The notes under the pieces: generated by a model | Seen by the model: the letters and a program-made list of their open reading frames with translations, nothing else | Database searches by the model: none | What the model was told of the DNA's origin: nothing | Part shown: piece after piece, positions 26,474-34,538 of the stretch | Layout of the letters: each line of letters opens with the position of its first letter | Position numbering within the stretch: position 1 is the first letter of the stretch | Made by a program: the position numbers and the translations under genes | Origin: Cellulomonas wangleii | GTDB taxonomy: Bacteria; Actinomycetota; Actinomycetes; Actinomycetales; Cellulomonadaceae | Length of the DNA: 64,000 bases | Direction of reading: 5' to 3' | NCBI RefSeq assembly: GCF_018388445.1 | Contig: NZ_CP074405.1 | Location: 1,302,001-1,366,000, forward strand

Positions 26474-27487
26474 TCAGACGGACTCGCGCACCGTGAGCGT
26501 CGTGGGCAGCAGCACGTGCTGCGCGGGCGCGGTCGGGTCGTCCAGCGTGTCCAGCACCAGCTCGGCCGCGCGCTCACCGAGCTCGCGCAGCGGCTGGCGC
26601 ACCGACGTCAGCGGCGGGTCGCACGTCTGCGCCACCACGGTGTCGTCGAACCCGACGACGGAGACGTCGTCCGGCACCCGGCGGCCCCCGGCCTCCAGCA
26701 CGCGCAGCGCACCGAGCGCCATGAGGTCGGAGCCCGCGAACACGCCGTCCACGTGCGGGTCACGGCGCAGCACCGACGCCGCGGCCGACGCCCCCGACGA
26801 CATGGAGAACGACCCGTGGACCACGGGCCCGGGTGCGACGCCCCATGCGGCCAGCTCGTCCCGGAACCCGCGGGTGCGGTCGTCGGCGGGGGCGTAGCCT
26901 CCGGGGCCGGCGATGGTGGCCAGCCGCCGCCGTCCGGCCTCCAGCAGCGCGCGTGCCGCGATCCGGCCGCCGCCGTAGTTGTCGCTGTCCACCGAGGTCA
27001 GGGCGTCGTCCATGGCGGCGGTGGGGCGGCCGACGAAGACGACGGGCACGGGCAGCGGGCCCAGCTCGGCGAAGAGGGGCTCCGACTCGCGCTGGAGCAC
27101 GACGACCGCCGCGTCGACGTGCCCGCCCGCCAGGTACCGCAGCAGCGGGGCGCGGTCACGCCCGTCGTCGAGGAGCAGGACCGGCTGCACGGACCGCGCG
27201 AACAGCACGGCCGTGGCCCCCCGCAGGGGCGCGCCGACGAACGGCCCGCCCTGCCCCTCGAGCTCGCTGCTGGGAGCCACCACGGCCACCGAGCCGGTCG
27301 CGCCGCTGCGCAGGGCGCGGGCCGCGCTGTTGGTGCGGTAGTCGAGCGCGTCCGCCGCGTCCCGCACGCGCTGCGCGAGCACCGGGTCCACGCTCGACCG
27401 CCCGGCGAGCGCGCGCGACGCCGTGGCGCGCGAGACGCCGGCGGCGTGCGCCACGTCCAGCAGCGTCGGGCGGGCGTGCGTGCTCAT
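26474..27487 (-). CDS. LacI family transcriptional regulator
   Basis: A 337-residue repressor. The N-terminal helix-turn-helix (TLLDVAHAAGVSRATASRAL, about residues 8-27) and hinge helix (NSAARALRSG) are typical, followed by a periplasmic-binding-protein-like sugar domain with FAGSDLMALGALRVLEAGG and VVGFDDTVVAQTCDPPLTSVRQP. Start ATG at 27487; further upstream the frame is open but not conserved. It lies between two sites sharing ATCGATCTC, one before thuA and one before the GH127 gene, so it most likely controls both. The inducer is probably a sugar released from arabinose-containing polymers, by inference from the GH127 neighbour. Confidence 0.92.
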   Translation of the reverse strand: MSTHARPTLLDVAHAAGVSRATASRALAGRSSVDPVLAQRVRDAADALDYRTNSAARALRSGATGSVAVVAPSSELEGQGGPFVGAPLRGATAVLFARSVQPVLLLDDGRDRAPLLRYLAGGHVDAAVVVLQRESEPLFAELGPLPVPVVFVGRPTAAMDDALTSVDSDNYGGGRIAARALLEAGRRRLATIAGPGGYAPADDRTRGFRDELAAWGVAPGPVVHGSFSMSSGASAAASVLRRDPHVDGVFAGSDLMALGALRVLEAGGRRVPDDVSVVGFDDTVVAQTCDPPLTSVRQPLRELGERAAELVLDTLDDPTAPAQHVLLPTTLTVRESV

Positions 27488-27527
27488 GGGGGCATGCTGC
27501 CACGGGCGCGCGGCGTCGGGGGGCATG

Positions 27528-27545
27528 CGTGAAATCGATCTCCCG
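27528..27545. promoter_or_regulatory. candidate LacI-type operator between lacI and GH127 gene
   Basis: CGTGAAATCGATCTCCCG shares the ATCGATCTC core with the perfect palindrome at 26420-26437 and is itself an imperfect palindrome centred on CG. It lies in the 97-nt divergent region, 40 nt before the GH127 start, and could also autoregulate lacI. Confidence 0.65.
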
Positions 27546-27584
27546 GACTCGTGCGTACCGGGGACGGGGTGCCAGGCTGTGGCC

Positions 27585-29915
27585 GTGAGCACCGTCGCCG
27601 CGTCGTCCCCCGTCCCGCCCCCGCCTGCGCCCGGTGCACCGTCGTCGGTGGCGCCGTCCGGCGGCACGCCGGCCGTCGTGCCGTTCCCGCTGACCGCCGT
27701 GCGGCTCACGGACGGGCCGTTCGCCGCGGCCCAGCGCACGGCCCTGCGCTACCTCGTCGGCCTGGATGCCGACCGCCTCCTGGCACCCTTCCGGCGGGAG
27801 GCCGGCCTGCCGACGCGAGCCGAGCCGTACGGCAGCTGGGAGTCCATCGGGCTCGACGGGCACATCGGCGGGCACGCCCTGTCCGCGGCGGCCCTGCAGT
27901 GGGCGGCGACGGGCGACGAGCGCGCGGCCGACCTGGCCCGGTCGCTCGTCGACGGGCTCGTCGCCTGCCAGGACGCGCTCGGCACCGGCTACGTCGGCGG
28001 CGTGCCCGGCGGCGTGGCGCTGTGGGAGTCGGTCGCGTCGGGTGGTGCGCAGGCCGGCACGTTCGACCTCGGGGGTGCGTGGGTGCCCTGGTACAACGTC
28101 CACAAGACGTACGCCGGGCTGATCGACGCGGCCCGGTACGGCCCGGTGGACGCCGCCGCCCGGGCGCGCGCCGCCGCCGTCCGGCTGGGGGACTGGGGCG
28201 TCGCGCTGTCCGACCGCCTCGACGACGCCGCGTTCGCGCGCATGCTGCGCACGGAGTTCGGCGGCATGTGCGAGGCGTACGGCGACCTGGCCGAGCTCAC
28301 GGGCGACCCGCGGTACGCCGCGCTCGCGCGCCGGTTCGCCGACGCGTCGCTGCTGGCCCCCCTGCGCGAGGGCCGTGACGCGCTCGACGGCCTGCACGCC
28401 AACACGCAGGTCGCCAAGGTCGTCGGGTGGCCGGCGATCGGGGAGGCGGATGCCGCGGCGGCGTTCGTCCGGACCGTCCTGGCGCACCGCACGCTCGCGT
28501 TCGGCGGCAACTCGGTGGCGGAGCACTTCACGCCCGACGCCCGCGCCCACGTCACCCACCGCGAGGGTCCGGAGTCGTGCAACACGGCCAACATGCTCGA
28601 GGTCGAGCGGCGGCTCTACGCGCTGACGGGCGACGTCACGCTGCTGGACGCGGCCGAGCGCCAGCTCGTCAACCACGTCCTGTCCGCGCAGCACCCCGAC
28701 GGCGGGTTCGTGTACTTCACCCCCGCACGGCCCGGGCACTACCGCGTCTACTCCACGCGCGACGCCTGCATGTGGTGCTGCGTGGGCACGGCGCTGGAGA
28801 CGTACGCCCGGCTCGGGGAGCTCGCGTACGCGCGTGCCGGCGACGAGCTGCTGGTGAACCTGCCGGTGCCCTCGACGCTGGACTGGGCCGAGCGCGGTGT
28901 GCGCGTGCGGCTCGCCTCGGACTACCCCGCGGCGACGCCGACGACGGACGTGACGCTCACCGTGGACGTGGGCACGCCCACCGACCTCGCGCTGCACGTG
29001 CGCCGCCCGGGCTGGGCGGTCGAGGACGTCGTGCTGACGGTCGACGGCGAGCCCGTCGCGCCGGTGCGCGAGCGCGAGGGCTACGTCACCGTGCGCCGCA
29101 CGTGGCACGGCGGTGAGCAGGTGACCTGGCGCCTGCTGGCCGGCCCGGCGGCCGAGCGCCTGCCCGGGGACGACGGCTGGGTCGCGCTGCGGTGGGGCCC
29201 GGTCGTGCTTGCCGTCCGCGGCGACGCTGATGACCTGGTGGGCCTGCGCGCCGACGACGCCCGCATGGGGCACGTCGCGCACGGCCCGCTCCGCCCGCTG
29301 GCCGCCGCGCCCCTGCTGGTCGGGTCGGACGAGGACCTGGCCGCGGCCCTGCGCCCGCGCGGGGACGGCACCTTCGTGCTGGACCGCGGGGCCGACGGGC
29401 CGGTGGTGCTCGAGCCGTTCCCCACCCTGCACGACGCCCGGTACACGATCTACCTGCCGGTCGTCCCCGACGTCGCCGACGTCCCCGCGCGGCGCACCGC
29501 GCTCGCCGCCCTCGACGACGAGCAGCTGGGCCTGGCGGCCCGCACGCTCGACGCGGTGGCGTGCGGGCAGCAGCAGCCGGAGACGGACCACGGGTTCCGC
29601 GGTGCCGACGCCTGGACCGGTGCGCGCGACGGCCGGCACTGGCGTGCGACGCGCGACCGGTTCGGCTACCGCCTGGCCGACCCGGGCGGGCGCGCCACCA
29701 CCCTGAGGGTCACGTACCTGGCCGAGCCCGGCCGTGCCCGCGTGCTGTGGGGCGACGAGGAGGTGGGGGTGCTGGCGGTCGGCGCGCCGGGCGGGCTGCG
29801 CACGGTGGACCTGCCGGTCGTGCCGGGCGCGGGCGAGGTGAGCGTGGTCGCGGACCCCGTGGGCTCGCCGACGCCGCCCGTCGTCTCCCTGCACCTGCTC
29901 GCGGCACCGGCCTGA
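27585..29915 (+). CDS. GH127 family glycosidase, putative beta-L-arabinofuranosidase
   Basis: A 776-residue protein of the DUF1680/GH127 family. In characterised members three Cys and a Glu hold zinc, and one Cys is the nucleophile. Here the same set is visible: Glu and Cys in REGPESCNTANMLEVERRLY and a Cys pair in CMWCCVGTALETYARLG. The N-terminal (alpha/alpha)6 barrel (YGSWESIGLDGHIGGHALSA, WVPWYNVHKTYAGLIDA) is followed by beta-sandwich domains. There is no signal peptide, so the enzyme acts inside the cell on imported oligosaccharides. GTG at 27585 is the best start after a low-complexity leader; no strong ribosome site is seen. Substrate specificity within GH127 is not certain. Confidence 0.88.
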   Translation: MSTVAASSPVPPPPAPGAPSSVAPSGGTPAVVPFPLTAVRLTDGPFAAAQRTALRYLVGLDADRLLAPFRREAGLPTRAEPYGSWESIGLDGHIGGHALSAAALQWAATGDERAADLARSLVDGLVACQDALGTGYVGGVPGGVALWESVASGGAQAGTFDLGGAWVPWYNVHKTYAGLIDAARYGPVDAAARARAAAVRLGDWGVALSDRLDDAAFARMLRTEFGGMCEAYGDLAELTGDPRYAALARRFADASLLAPLREGRDALDGLHANTQVAKVVGWPAIGEADAAAAFVRTVLAHRTLAFGGNSVAEHFTPDARAHVTHREGPESCNTANMLEVERRLYALTGDVTLLDAAERQLVNHVLSAQHPDGGFVYFTPARPGHYRVYSTRDACMWCCVGTALETYARLGELAYARAGDELLVNLPVPSTLDWAERGVRVRLASDYPAATPTTDVTLTVDVGTPTDLALHVRRPGWAVEDVVLTVDGEPVAPVREREGYVTVRRTWHGGEQVTWRLLAGPAAERLPGDDGWVALRWGPVVLAVRGDADDLVGLRADDARMGHVAHGPLRPLAAAPLLVGSDEDLAAALRPRGDGTFVLDRGADGPVVLEPFPTLHDARYTIYLPVVPDVADVPARRTALAALDDEQLGLAARTLDAVACGQQQPETDHGFRGADAWTGARDGRHWRATRDRFGYRLADPGGRATTLRVTYLAEPGRARVLWGDEEVGVLAVGAPGGLRTVDLPVVPGAGEVSVVADPVGSPTPPVVSLHLLAAPA

Positions 29916-29935
29916 GCGGCGGGAAGTGCGGCATC

Positions 29936-30610
29936 ATGCCTGCCATGGATGTCGTGTTCGTGCACGGAGCAGGCAGGGAAGGCGCCCACGCCTGGCCCCG
30001 GCAGGCGGCGGTCGCCGAGCCCGGCTGGCTGTTCCTGCCGCGGGAGGGGGCGGCCGACGACGCCGCCCGGGACGCCGGCCGTCTTCTCGGCCGGCTCCGT
30101 GGTCGCGGCGGTGGGCACGTCGTCGCCCACTCGTACGGTGCGAACGCCGCCGTGCTGGCCGCCCAGACCGAGCCCGCCCTGGTCCGGTCGCTCGCGCTCC
30201 TGGAGCCGGCGTGCTTCGACCTGGCGCGCGGCGCGCCGTCGGTCGAGGAGCACATCACGGCCATGACGCCCGTGTTCGCGGTCGCCGACGACCCGGCCGT
30301 GTCGGCGCACGAGTTCTCGCGGCGGTTCGCGGCGGGCACGGGGACGCCACCCCCTGACCTGCCCGACGAGGAGCTGGAGGCCCGCGTCGCCCGCCTGCGG
30401 GTGCTGCGACCACCCTGGGGCGTCGGCCTGCGGCAGGGCCTGCCGGTCAGGACGTTGGTCGTCACCGGTGGGTGGAGCCGCCTCTACGAGGAGACCGCGG
30501 CCGCGCTCGTCGCGCTCGGGGCGCAGCACCTCGTCCTCGACGGTGCGGGCCACCGCGTGCAGGACGACCCGCGGTCGTCCGCGGCCCTCCGGGAGCACTG
30601 GGCCGGCTGA
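29936..30610 (+). CDS. alpha/beta hydrolase
   Basis: A 224-residue alpha/beta hydrolase. The oxyanion-hole motif VFVHGAG is near the start, the nucleophile elbow is AHSYGANAAV (Ser near residue 66), and the catalytic His is in LDGAGHRVQDDP. The acid is probably the Asp/Glu after strand 7. ATG at 29936 has a GGAAG site 9 nt upstream; a second ATG at 29945 is poorly placed. Small cap region, so esterase or amide hydrolase activity on a small substrate is possible, but no substrate is predicted. It is 20 nt from the GH127 gene and may be co-transcribed. Confidence 0.85.
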   Translation: MPAMDVVFVHGAGREGAHAWPRQAAVAEPGWLFLPREGAADDAARDAGRLLGRLRGRGGGHVVAHSYGANAAVLAAQTEPALVRSLALLEPACFDLARGAPSVEEHITAMTPVFAVADDPAVSAHEFSRRFAAGTGTPPPDLPDEELEARVARLRVLRPPWGVGLRQGLPVRTLVVTGGWSRLYEETAAALVALGAQHLVLDGAGHRVQDDPRSSAALREHWAG

Positions 30611-30671
30611 GGACGGGGCACGCCGGGGACGACGGCAGCCGCCCGCTGCCGCTCACGGCCGCCGGTCCGGG

Positions 30672-30941
30672 TCAGCCCGCCGGCGTGAGGACGTCGGCGA
30701 CCGACGCCAGGAGCCGGCGGCGCAGCACGTTCGCCCGCTCGGCGTGGTCCCGCTGGCGGCGCACGTACTCCGCCTTGCCCTCGGGCGTCTCGACGGCGAC
30801 GGGCTCCAGCCCGTACGACGTCACGTCGTAGGGGCTGGCCTGCATGTCCGTGGTGCGGATCTCGCGGGCCAGCTCGAAGCAGTCGAGCAGCAGCTCACCG
30901 GGGACCAGCGGGCCGAGCTTGAGCGACCACTTGTACAGGTC
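30672..30941 (-). pseudogene. displaced 3' end of the split glycosylase-like gene
   Basis: These 90 codons (including stop) encode the native C-terminus of the gene whose 5' part lies at 33841-34479. The peptide runs from DLYKWSLKLGPLVPGELLLD to the end and is about 75% alike to the corresponding part of the intact chimera. It is high in GC like the chromosome. Joining base 30936 to 33841 across the repeat would restore a continuous frame of 300 residues. A GTG at 30971 could start a 99-residue product, but the first ~10 residues would come from the insertion. Most likely not translated. Confidence 0.8.
30936..30941. repeat. direct repeat CAGGTC, left junction
   Basis: Left copy of the 6-bp direct repeat that bounds the insertion. 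It corresponds to codons Asp-Leu (GAC CTG) on the minus strand, the point where the native gene is interrupted. Confidence 0.75.
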
Positions 30942-31055
30942 TTTGGTGGCGCGCAGGGGCACGAGCGGCACTCCGGTGCAGTTGGACTACCGGCGATGCG
31001 GGTGTCCGAATTCGGCTCTAGCGTGCGCTGCCCTACAGGAGATAGGTTTCTTCCT

Positions 31056-32648
31056 ATGGCACTTACTCCGATCAATCGTGCGCTTAACCAAATACCAAAG
31101 CGCGCAGAGAAGCGCGAGTCGGTGCATCTGCATGAGACCTTCGTCGATTCCGGTATCGCAGATGTCTTGGATGCGATCGACCACCAGGTCTTGAATGGTA
31201 GGCGCGGCACCGGTAAGACGCATGCGCTGACATATCTTGCTGCGCACCGCAGGGGCGAAGGTGATATTGCCGTCTACCTAGACTTGAGAACAATTGGTTC
31301 GCCAGATGGAATCCTGGGCGCAGGGCCGGCCACCGTAACCGAGCGCGCCGCCAATTTGCTGGTGGATTTACTCGGGCAGATGCGCGAGTCGCTGCTAAAC
31401 GCGGTGATGGCCGATGATTCTATGCTCGACGATGAGCAACTGATAGAGAAGATGGATGAACTGCTGGCGGCCATGACGTCGGTGAGGGTCGCCGGTGAGA
31501 TCCAAATCGACCGGGAGGACGAGTCGACGTCAGCACGGAAGCGGGGCGGGCATCTATCCGGGAAACTCGCACCCGCGCCGTCGCTTGAGGTCCGGGTGGA
31601 GGCGGCTGGAGAGACTGCGGAACGCACGGTGCTTCGCGAGACGAGGCGCGGATCAGAGCGCTTGGCGCTAAACTTTAGTGAACTGTCACAGGCATTGCGC
31701 GAACTCGGCACGGCCTTGGGGCGACGCAGAGTTTGGCTGTTGCTCGATGAATGGACCAGTGTGCCAAGGGATGTGCAGCCATACCTTGCGGCATTCCTAG
31801 TCAGGTGTGTACTGCCTCAGCAGCGATTTACTGTAAAGATTGCGGCGATCGAGCAACAGGCAAATTGGCGGCAGGAAGTAGATGGTCAGATGGTCGGCAT
31901 TGAGCTTGGTGCCGATATGAGCGGTTCATTGACACTCGATGACTTCATGGTGTTCGAATCTAATGAGGACCGATCGCGATCGTTCTTCCTGGGTCTACTC
32001 TTCAAGCACCTTACGTCGCGCGGGGACGATGTGGTGCAGGTGGACGGCCTGAAAGACACCTCGGATGTCGTGCGCCTAGGGTTTACCGACACTAGGGCCT
32101 TTGACGAACTTGTGCGAGCCGCCGAGGGTGTACCGCGAGATGCGCTTCACATCGCCGCAGATGCAGCTCGGAAGGCGGGCGAGGCCAAGATCTCTGTGCC
32201 TTTGGTTCGCGAGGCGGCTCGAGCGTGGTACCAGTCGGACAAGGTGCGCCCTATTGAGAGCCGAGAAGAGTCAAAGAGTCTGCTGAACTGGATAATCGAG
32301 AAGGTGATTCGGCAGAAGCGCGCCCGGGCGTTCCTCGTAAGCGAGAGAGACTCCCGTGACCCACTACTACTCTCACTATTCGATGCACGCGTCCTTCATG
32401 TAGTTCGACGTGGATATTCGTCGCAGGATCACCCAGGTGAGCGGTACGAAGTCTGGGTAATCGATTACGGCGCGTACGTCGACTTGATTCAAACTAAGAA
32501 CGCAATCCTCGGGGACCTACTCTTTGGCGAAAATGACGAGTTCGCCGAGTACTTTAAGCTCTCGCCCATTGAAGTCCCAAAGCAGGATCTTCGTGCAATC
32601 CGGAGGGCGATTCTGGATCTCAGTGAGTTCTACGCCAAGCGCGTTTGA
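31056..32648 (+). CDS. ORC/AAA-like P-loop ATPase of the insertion
   Basis: A 530-residue soluble ATPase. Walker A is GRRGTGKTH (Lys54), and Walker B is VWLLLDEW (Asp231, Glu232), with a possible sensor-1 strand VKIAAIEQQ after it. Between them lies an insertion of about 100 residues that is acidic and then basic, likely flexible. The C-terminal 200 residues are mixed alpha/beta and could hold a winged helix. The pattern fits the loosely defined ORC-CDC6/Sll1717-like ATPases often found in accessory islands. ATG at 31056 follows AGGAGATAGG. GC content is low, so it is foreign. A defence role is plausible but unproven; no nuclease domain is seen. The 222 nt after it hold nothing I can support. 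Confidence 0.75.
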   Translation: MALTPINRALNQIPKRAEKRESVHLHETFVDSGIADVLDAIDHQVLNGRRGTGKTHALTYLAAHRRGEGDIAVYLDLRTIGSPDGILGAGPATVTERAANLLVDLLGQMRESLLNAVMADDSMLDDEQLIEKMDELLAAMTSVRVAGEIQIDREDESTSARKRGGHLSGKLAPAPSLEVRVEAAGETAERTVLRETRRGSERLALNFSELSQALRELGTALGRRRVWLLLDEWTSVPRDVQPYLAAFLVRCVLPQQRFTVKIAAIEQQANWRQEVDGQMVGIELGADMSGSLTLDDFMVFESNEDRSRSFFLGLLFKHLTSRGDDVVQVDGLKDTSDVVRLGFTDTRAFDELVRAAEGVPRDALHIAADAARKAGEAKISVPLVREAARAWYQSDKVRPIESREESKSLLNWIIEKVIRQKRARAFLVSERDSRDPLLLSLFDARVLHVVRRGYSSQDHPGERYEVWVIDYGAYVDLIQTKNAILGDLLFGENDEFAEYFKLSPIEVPKQDLRAIRRAILDLSEFYAKRV

Positions 32649-32870
32649 ATCAACCCTCCTTGTGTTGAGGTGTAGGCCAATGCGCGACGCGTCGCCGCAT
32701 CGTGTTTGGCCGATCTGCGCCGATCTTTTCCGTTCGCTGTCTCCTGTGCGCCTAACTGCCTCGACTAATAGAGTCGTCGACGTCGAAAGTTGTGATATCA
32801 CAGGCCGAGGCGCGTACGTCCGTTTTGTGACGGACTTCTGGAGCGAGTCTAGAGAAGTGAGTTAGTCTGC

Positions 32871-33380
32871 CTAATGCGTAGAGGGCGCATTCCAGCGAGG
32901 TCCTACTGGGAAGCGGAAGGGGTCCGATGTGATAGTCTTGCCCGTAGACAAATTTACCTTTACACGCATCTCTAGATAGCCTTCCGGGTCGATTAGCCCA
33001 CTGCATTGAGTGTGGACCTGACAGAACCATTCGGCCTGCGCGCCATCTTCCAGTCGGCGATGCTCCATACTCGGGTGATCAGTCTTGACGCCTACTCGCA
33101 GGTCGATCGGCTCTGTAGAGTAGGTGGTCGAAAGAACCTGCCCGGGCTGCATGGCGGCGACGGGCTCAGGCATCGGTGGGCTCACGGTGACGGGTCGCCC
33201 ATGGTTGATCACGGTGACCTTCAGTGAGAACGAGTTGGTGACAGACCCGTCAGGACCCGGGGCGGCGGTTGTGACGATGGCGGTGCCGATCCGGATTCGC
33301 CGCCGGTGTTGGCTCCAGAGCGCAAGCCCTGAGAGCAGCAGTGCAAGCAGTGCGAGAGCGTTCTCTCCAAGCCAGGTCAT
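32871..33380 (-). CDS. small membrane-anchored protein of the insertion
   Basis: A 169-residue protein with one N-terminal transmembrane helix (LALLALLLSGLALW, about residues 8-21), an Arg-rich stop-transfer stretch, and a soluble domain rich in beta strands (FSLKVTVINHGRPVTV ... LSTTYSTEPIDLRV ... LEMRVKVNLSTGK). The domain could be immunoglobulin-like. No named family is recognised. ATG at 33380; the open frame upstream is not conserved. It is convergent with the ATPase gene and of the same low GC, so both probably arrived together. Topology is membrane-attached; whether the domain faces the cytosol cannot be decided from sequence alone. Confidence 0.6.
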   Translation of the reverse strand: MTWLGENALALLALLLSGLALWSQHRRRIRIGTAIVTTAAPGPDGSVTNSFSLKVTVINHGRPVTVSPPMPEPVAAMQPGQVLSTTYSTEPIDLRVGVKTDHPSMEHRRLEDGAQAEWFCQVHTQCSGLIDPEGYLEMRVKVNLSTGKTITSDPFRFPVGPRWNAPSTH

Positions 33381-33444
33381 GGATGGATGATGCACAGAGA
33401 TGACAGCCTGTGTCCCGTGGGCAGCCCACAGAGGGGTGAGGCGC

Positions 33445-34479
33445 TCACTTTGTCGGGCTGGGACTCGCCGATGTGGGGGCTGACCGAGCGGCAGCGCATT
33501 GCGCAGATAGGCGGGCCCGGAGGTCGTTGGACCGATCGGCGTAGTCGCGTTGGCGGCGGACATACTCGTGCTTGCCTTCGGCTGTCTCAATCTTGATCGG
33601 TTCCAGCCCGTAGGGAGACACGTCGTACGGCGAGGCCCGCATGTCGGTGTAGCGGATCTCGATCGCGAGCTCGAAGCAGTCAAGTAGTAGGTCACCCGGA
33701 ACCAAGGGTCCCAACTTCAGGGCCCACTTGTAGCAGTCCATCGCCGCATGGAGGCAGCCGGGCTGCTCGTAGAGCATCTGCGTCTCGCGCGTGAGCGGAG
33801 GAGGCTCGGGCGCCTCCGAGGTGCCTGTAATCCCGTCCAGCAGGTCCATGTTGGCGTGCAGGCAGCCGGGCTGCTCCATCGCTGTCTGCGTCTCACGCGT
33901 CGGGACGAGCGTGTTGCGCCCGACGGCCTCGGGGGTGAAGAACCGGAACGCGTCGACGTGGGTGCACCGGATGCGGTGCCCCTCCACCACCGCGTCCGTC
34001 CCGGCCCCGCCGAGGCGCAGGGGCAGGGAGTGCCGGTGCTCGCCGTCGGGCTCGCGGTAGACCATCGCCCACTCGTGCAGGCCGAAGCACCCCGTCGCCG
34101 CGGGCCGGGACGCGGTGGCGTCCAGCAGGCCGGTGACGAACCGCACGGTGTCCCCCCGCGCGTCGAGGAATGCCGCCAGGTCGAGGCACACCGTGCCGTC
34201 GTCGTCGGTGCGGTACCAGCGCCAGGCGCCCTGGGGCGCGGGTCCGTCGGGCTCCGGTGCCAGCGCCACGCCTGCGCCGGGGTGCCACCGACGCAGCTGC
34301 CCGGGGGTGGCCGGGTAGTACTCGAACAGGAAGTCCTCGATCGCGTGCTTCTCGTGCCGGGAGCGCCGCGCGCGGTGGCCCGCGGTGAGCTCGTCGGCCC
34401 GCGCGGCGTGCGCGTCGGCGCGGGCACGCCACCGCGCCGCGTCGAGCACGGTGACGGTCGGGTGGGGTCGGGGGTCCAC
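33445..34479 (-). CDS. chimeric 3-methyladenine DNA glycosylase-type protein
   Basis: A 344-residue protein of a family usually annotated in actinobacteria as 3-methyladenine DNA glycosylase; direct evidence for that activity is thin. The N-terminal 213 codons are chromosomal (high GC) and run to HANMDL. After the junction comes a 17-residue linker of the insertion (LDGITG...), then a second copy of TRETQ...EQPGCLHA and the foreign C-terminus CYKWALKLGPLVPGD. The result stays in frame but repeats about 20 residues. The GTG at 34479 has TACGCT exactly 6 nt upstream (leaderless); an ATG at 34503 is a less likely alternative. Whether the fusion is functional is unknown. Confidence 0.8.
   Translation of the reverse strand: MDPRPHPTVTVLDAARWRARADAHAARADELTAGHRARRSRHEKHAIEDFLFEYYPATPGQLRRWHPGAGVALAPEPDGPAPQGAWRWYRTDDDGTVCLDLAAFLDARGDTVRFVTGLLDATASRPAATGCFGLHEWAMVYREPDGEHRHSLPLRLGGAGTDAVVEGHRIRCTHVDAFRFFTPEAVGRNTLVPTRETQTAMEQPGCLHANMDLLDGITGTSEAPEPPPLTRETQMLYEQPGCLHAAMDCYKWALKLGPLVPGDLLLDCFELAIEIRYTDMRASPYDVSPYGLEPIKIETAEGKHEYVRRQRDYADRSNDLRARLSAQCAAARSAPTSASPSPTK
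33841..33846. repeat. direct repeat CAGGTC, right junction
   Basis: Right copy of the 6-bp direct repeat. On the minus strand it is the same GAC CTG codon pair as at 30936-30941 and lies in the same reading phase. Confidence 0.75.
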
Positions 34480-34538
34480 CGCCCCAGCGTAGGTCGCGTG
34501 CATTTGCCGTCGTCCGGGCCGCCCGGCAGGGTGTCGTC

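Larger units (their letters stand above)
30942..33846. mobile_element. low-GC insertion with ATPase cargo and recapped host gene end
   Basis: A 2905-bp segment bounded by CAGGTC at both ends. In two sample lines I counted about 53-55% GC, against over 70% in the flanks, and the codon use differs (for example a TTA leucine codon in the ATPase). Contents: a 530-residue P-loop ATPase (plus), a 169-residue membrane protein (minus), and a diverged copy of the host gene's C-terminal region (33445-33840, minus) fused in frame to the host gene. No integrase, transposase or terminal inverted repeat is visible. It was probably acquired as a unit and mobilised in trans, or inserted by recombination; the mechanism is inference. 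Confidence 0.75.

Noticed and set aside
30672..30971. Independent 99-residue gene starting from the GTG at 30971
   Set aside because: Its body is the displaced C-terminus of the split gene and its first residues come from the insertion. It is better explained as a remnant.
32524..32865. Plus-strand frame of 113 codons overlapping the end of the ATPase gene
   Set aside because: Two thirds lie inside the ATPase gene; there is no ribosome site, and the composition is Ser/Arg-rich as for chance frames.
30942..33846. Transposon with terminal inverted repeats
   Set aside because: The bases next to the two CAGGTC copies do not pair with each other as inverted repeats and no transposase frame exists, so a classical transposon is not supported.
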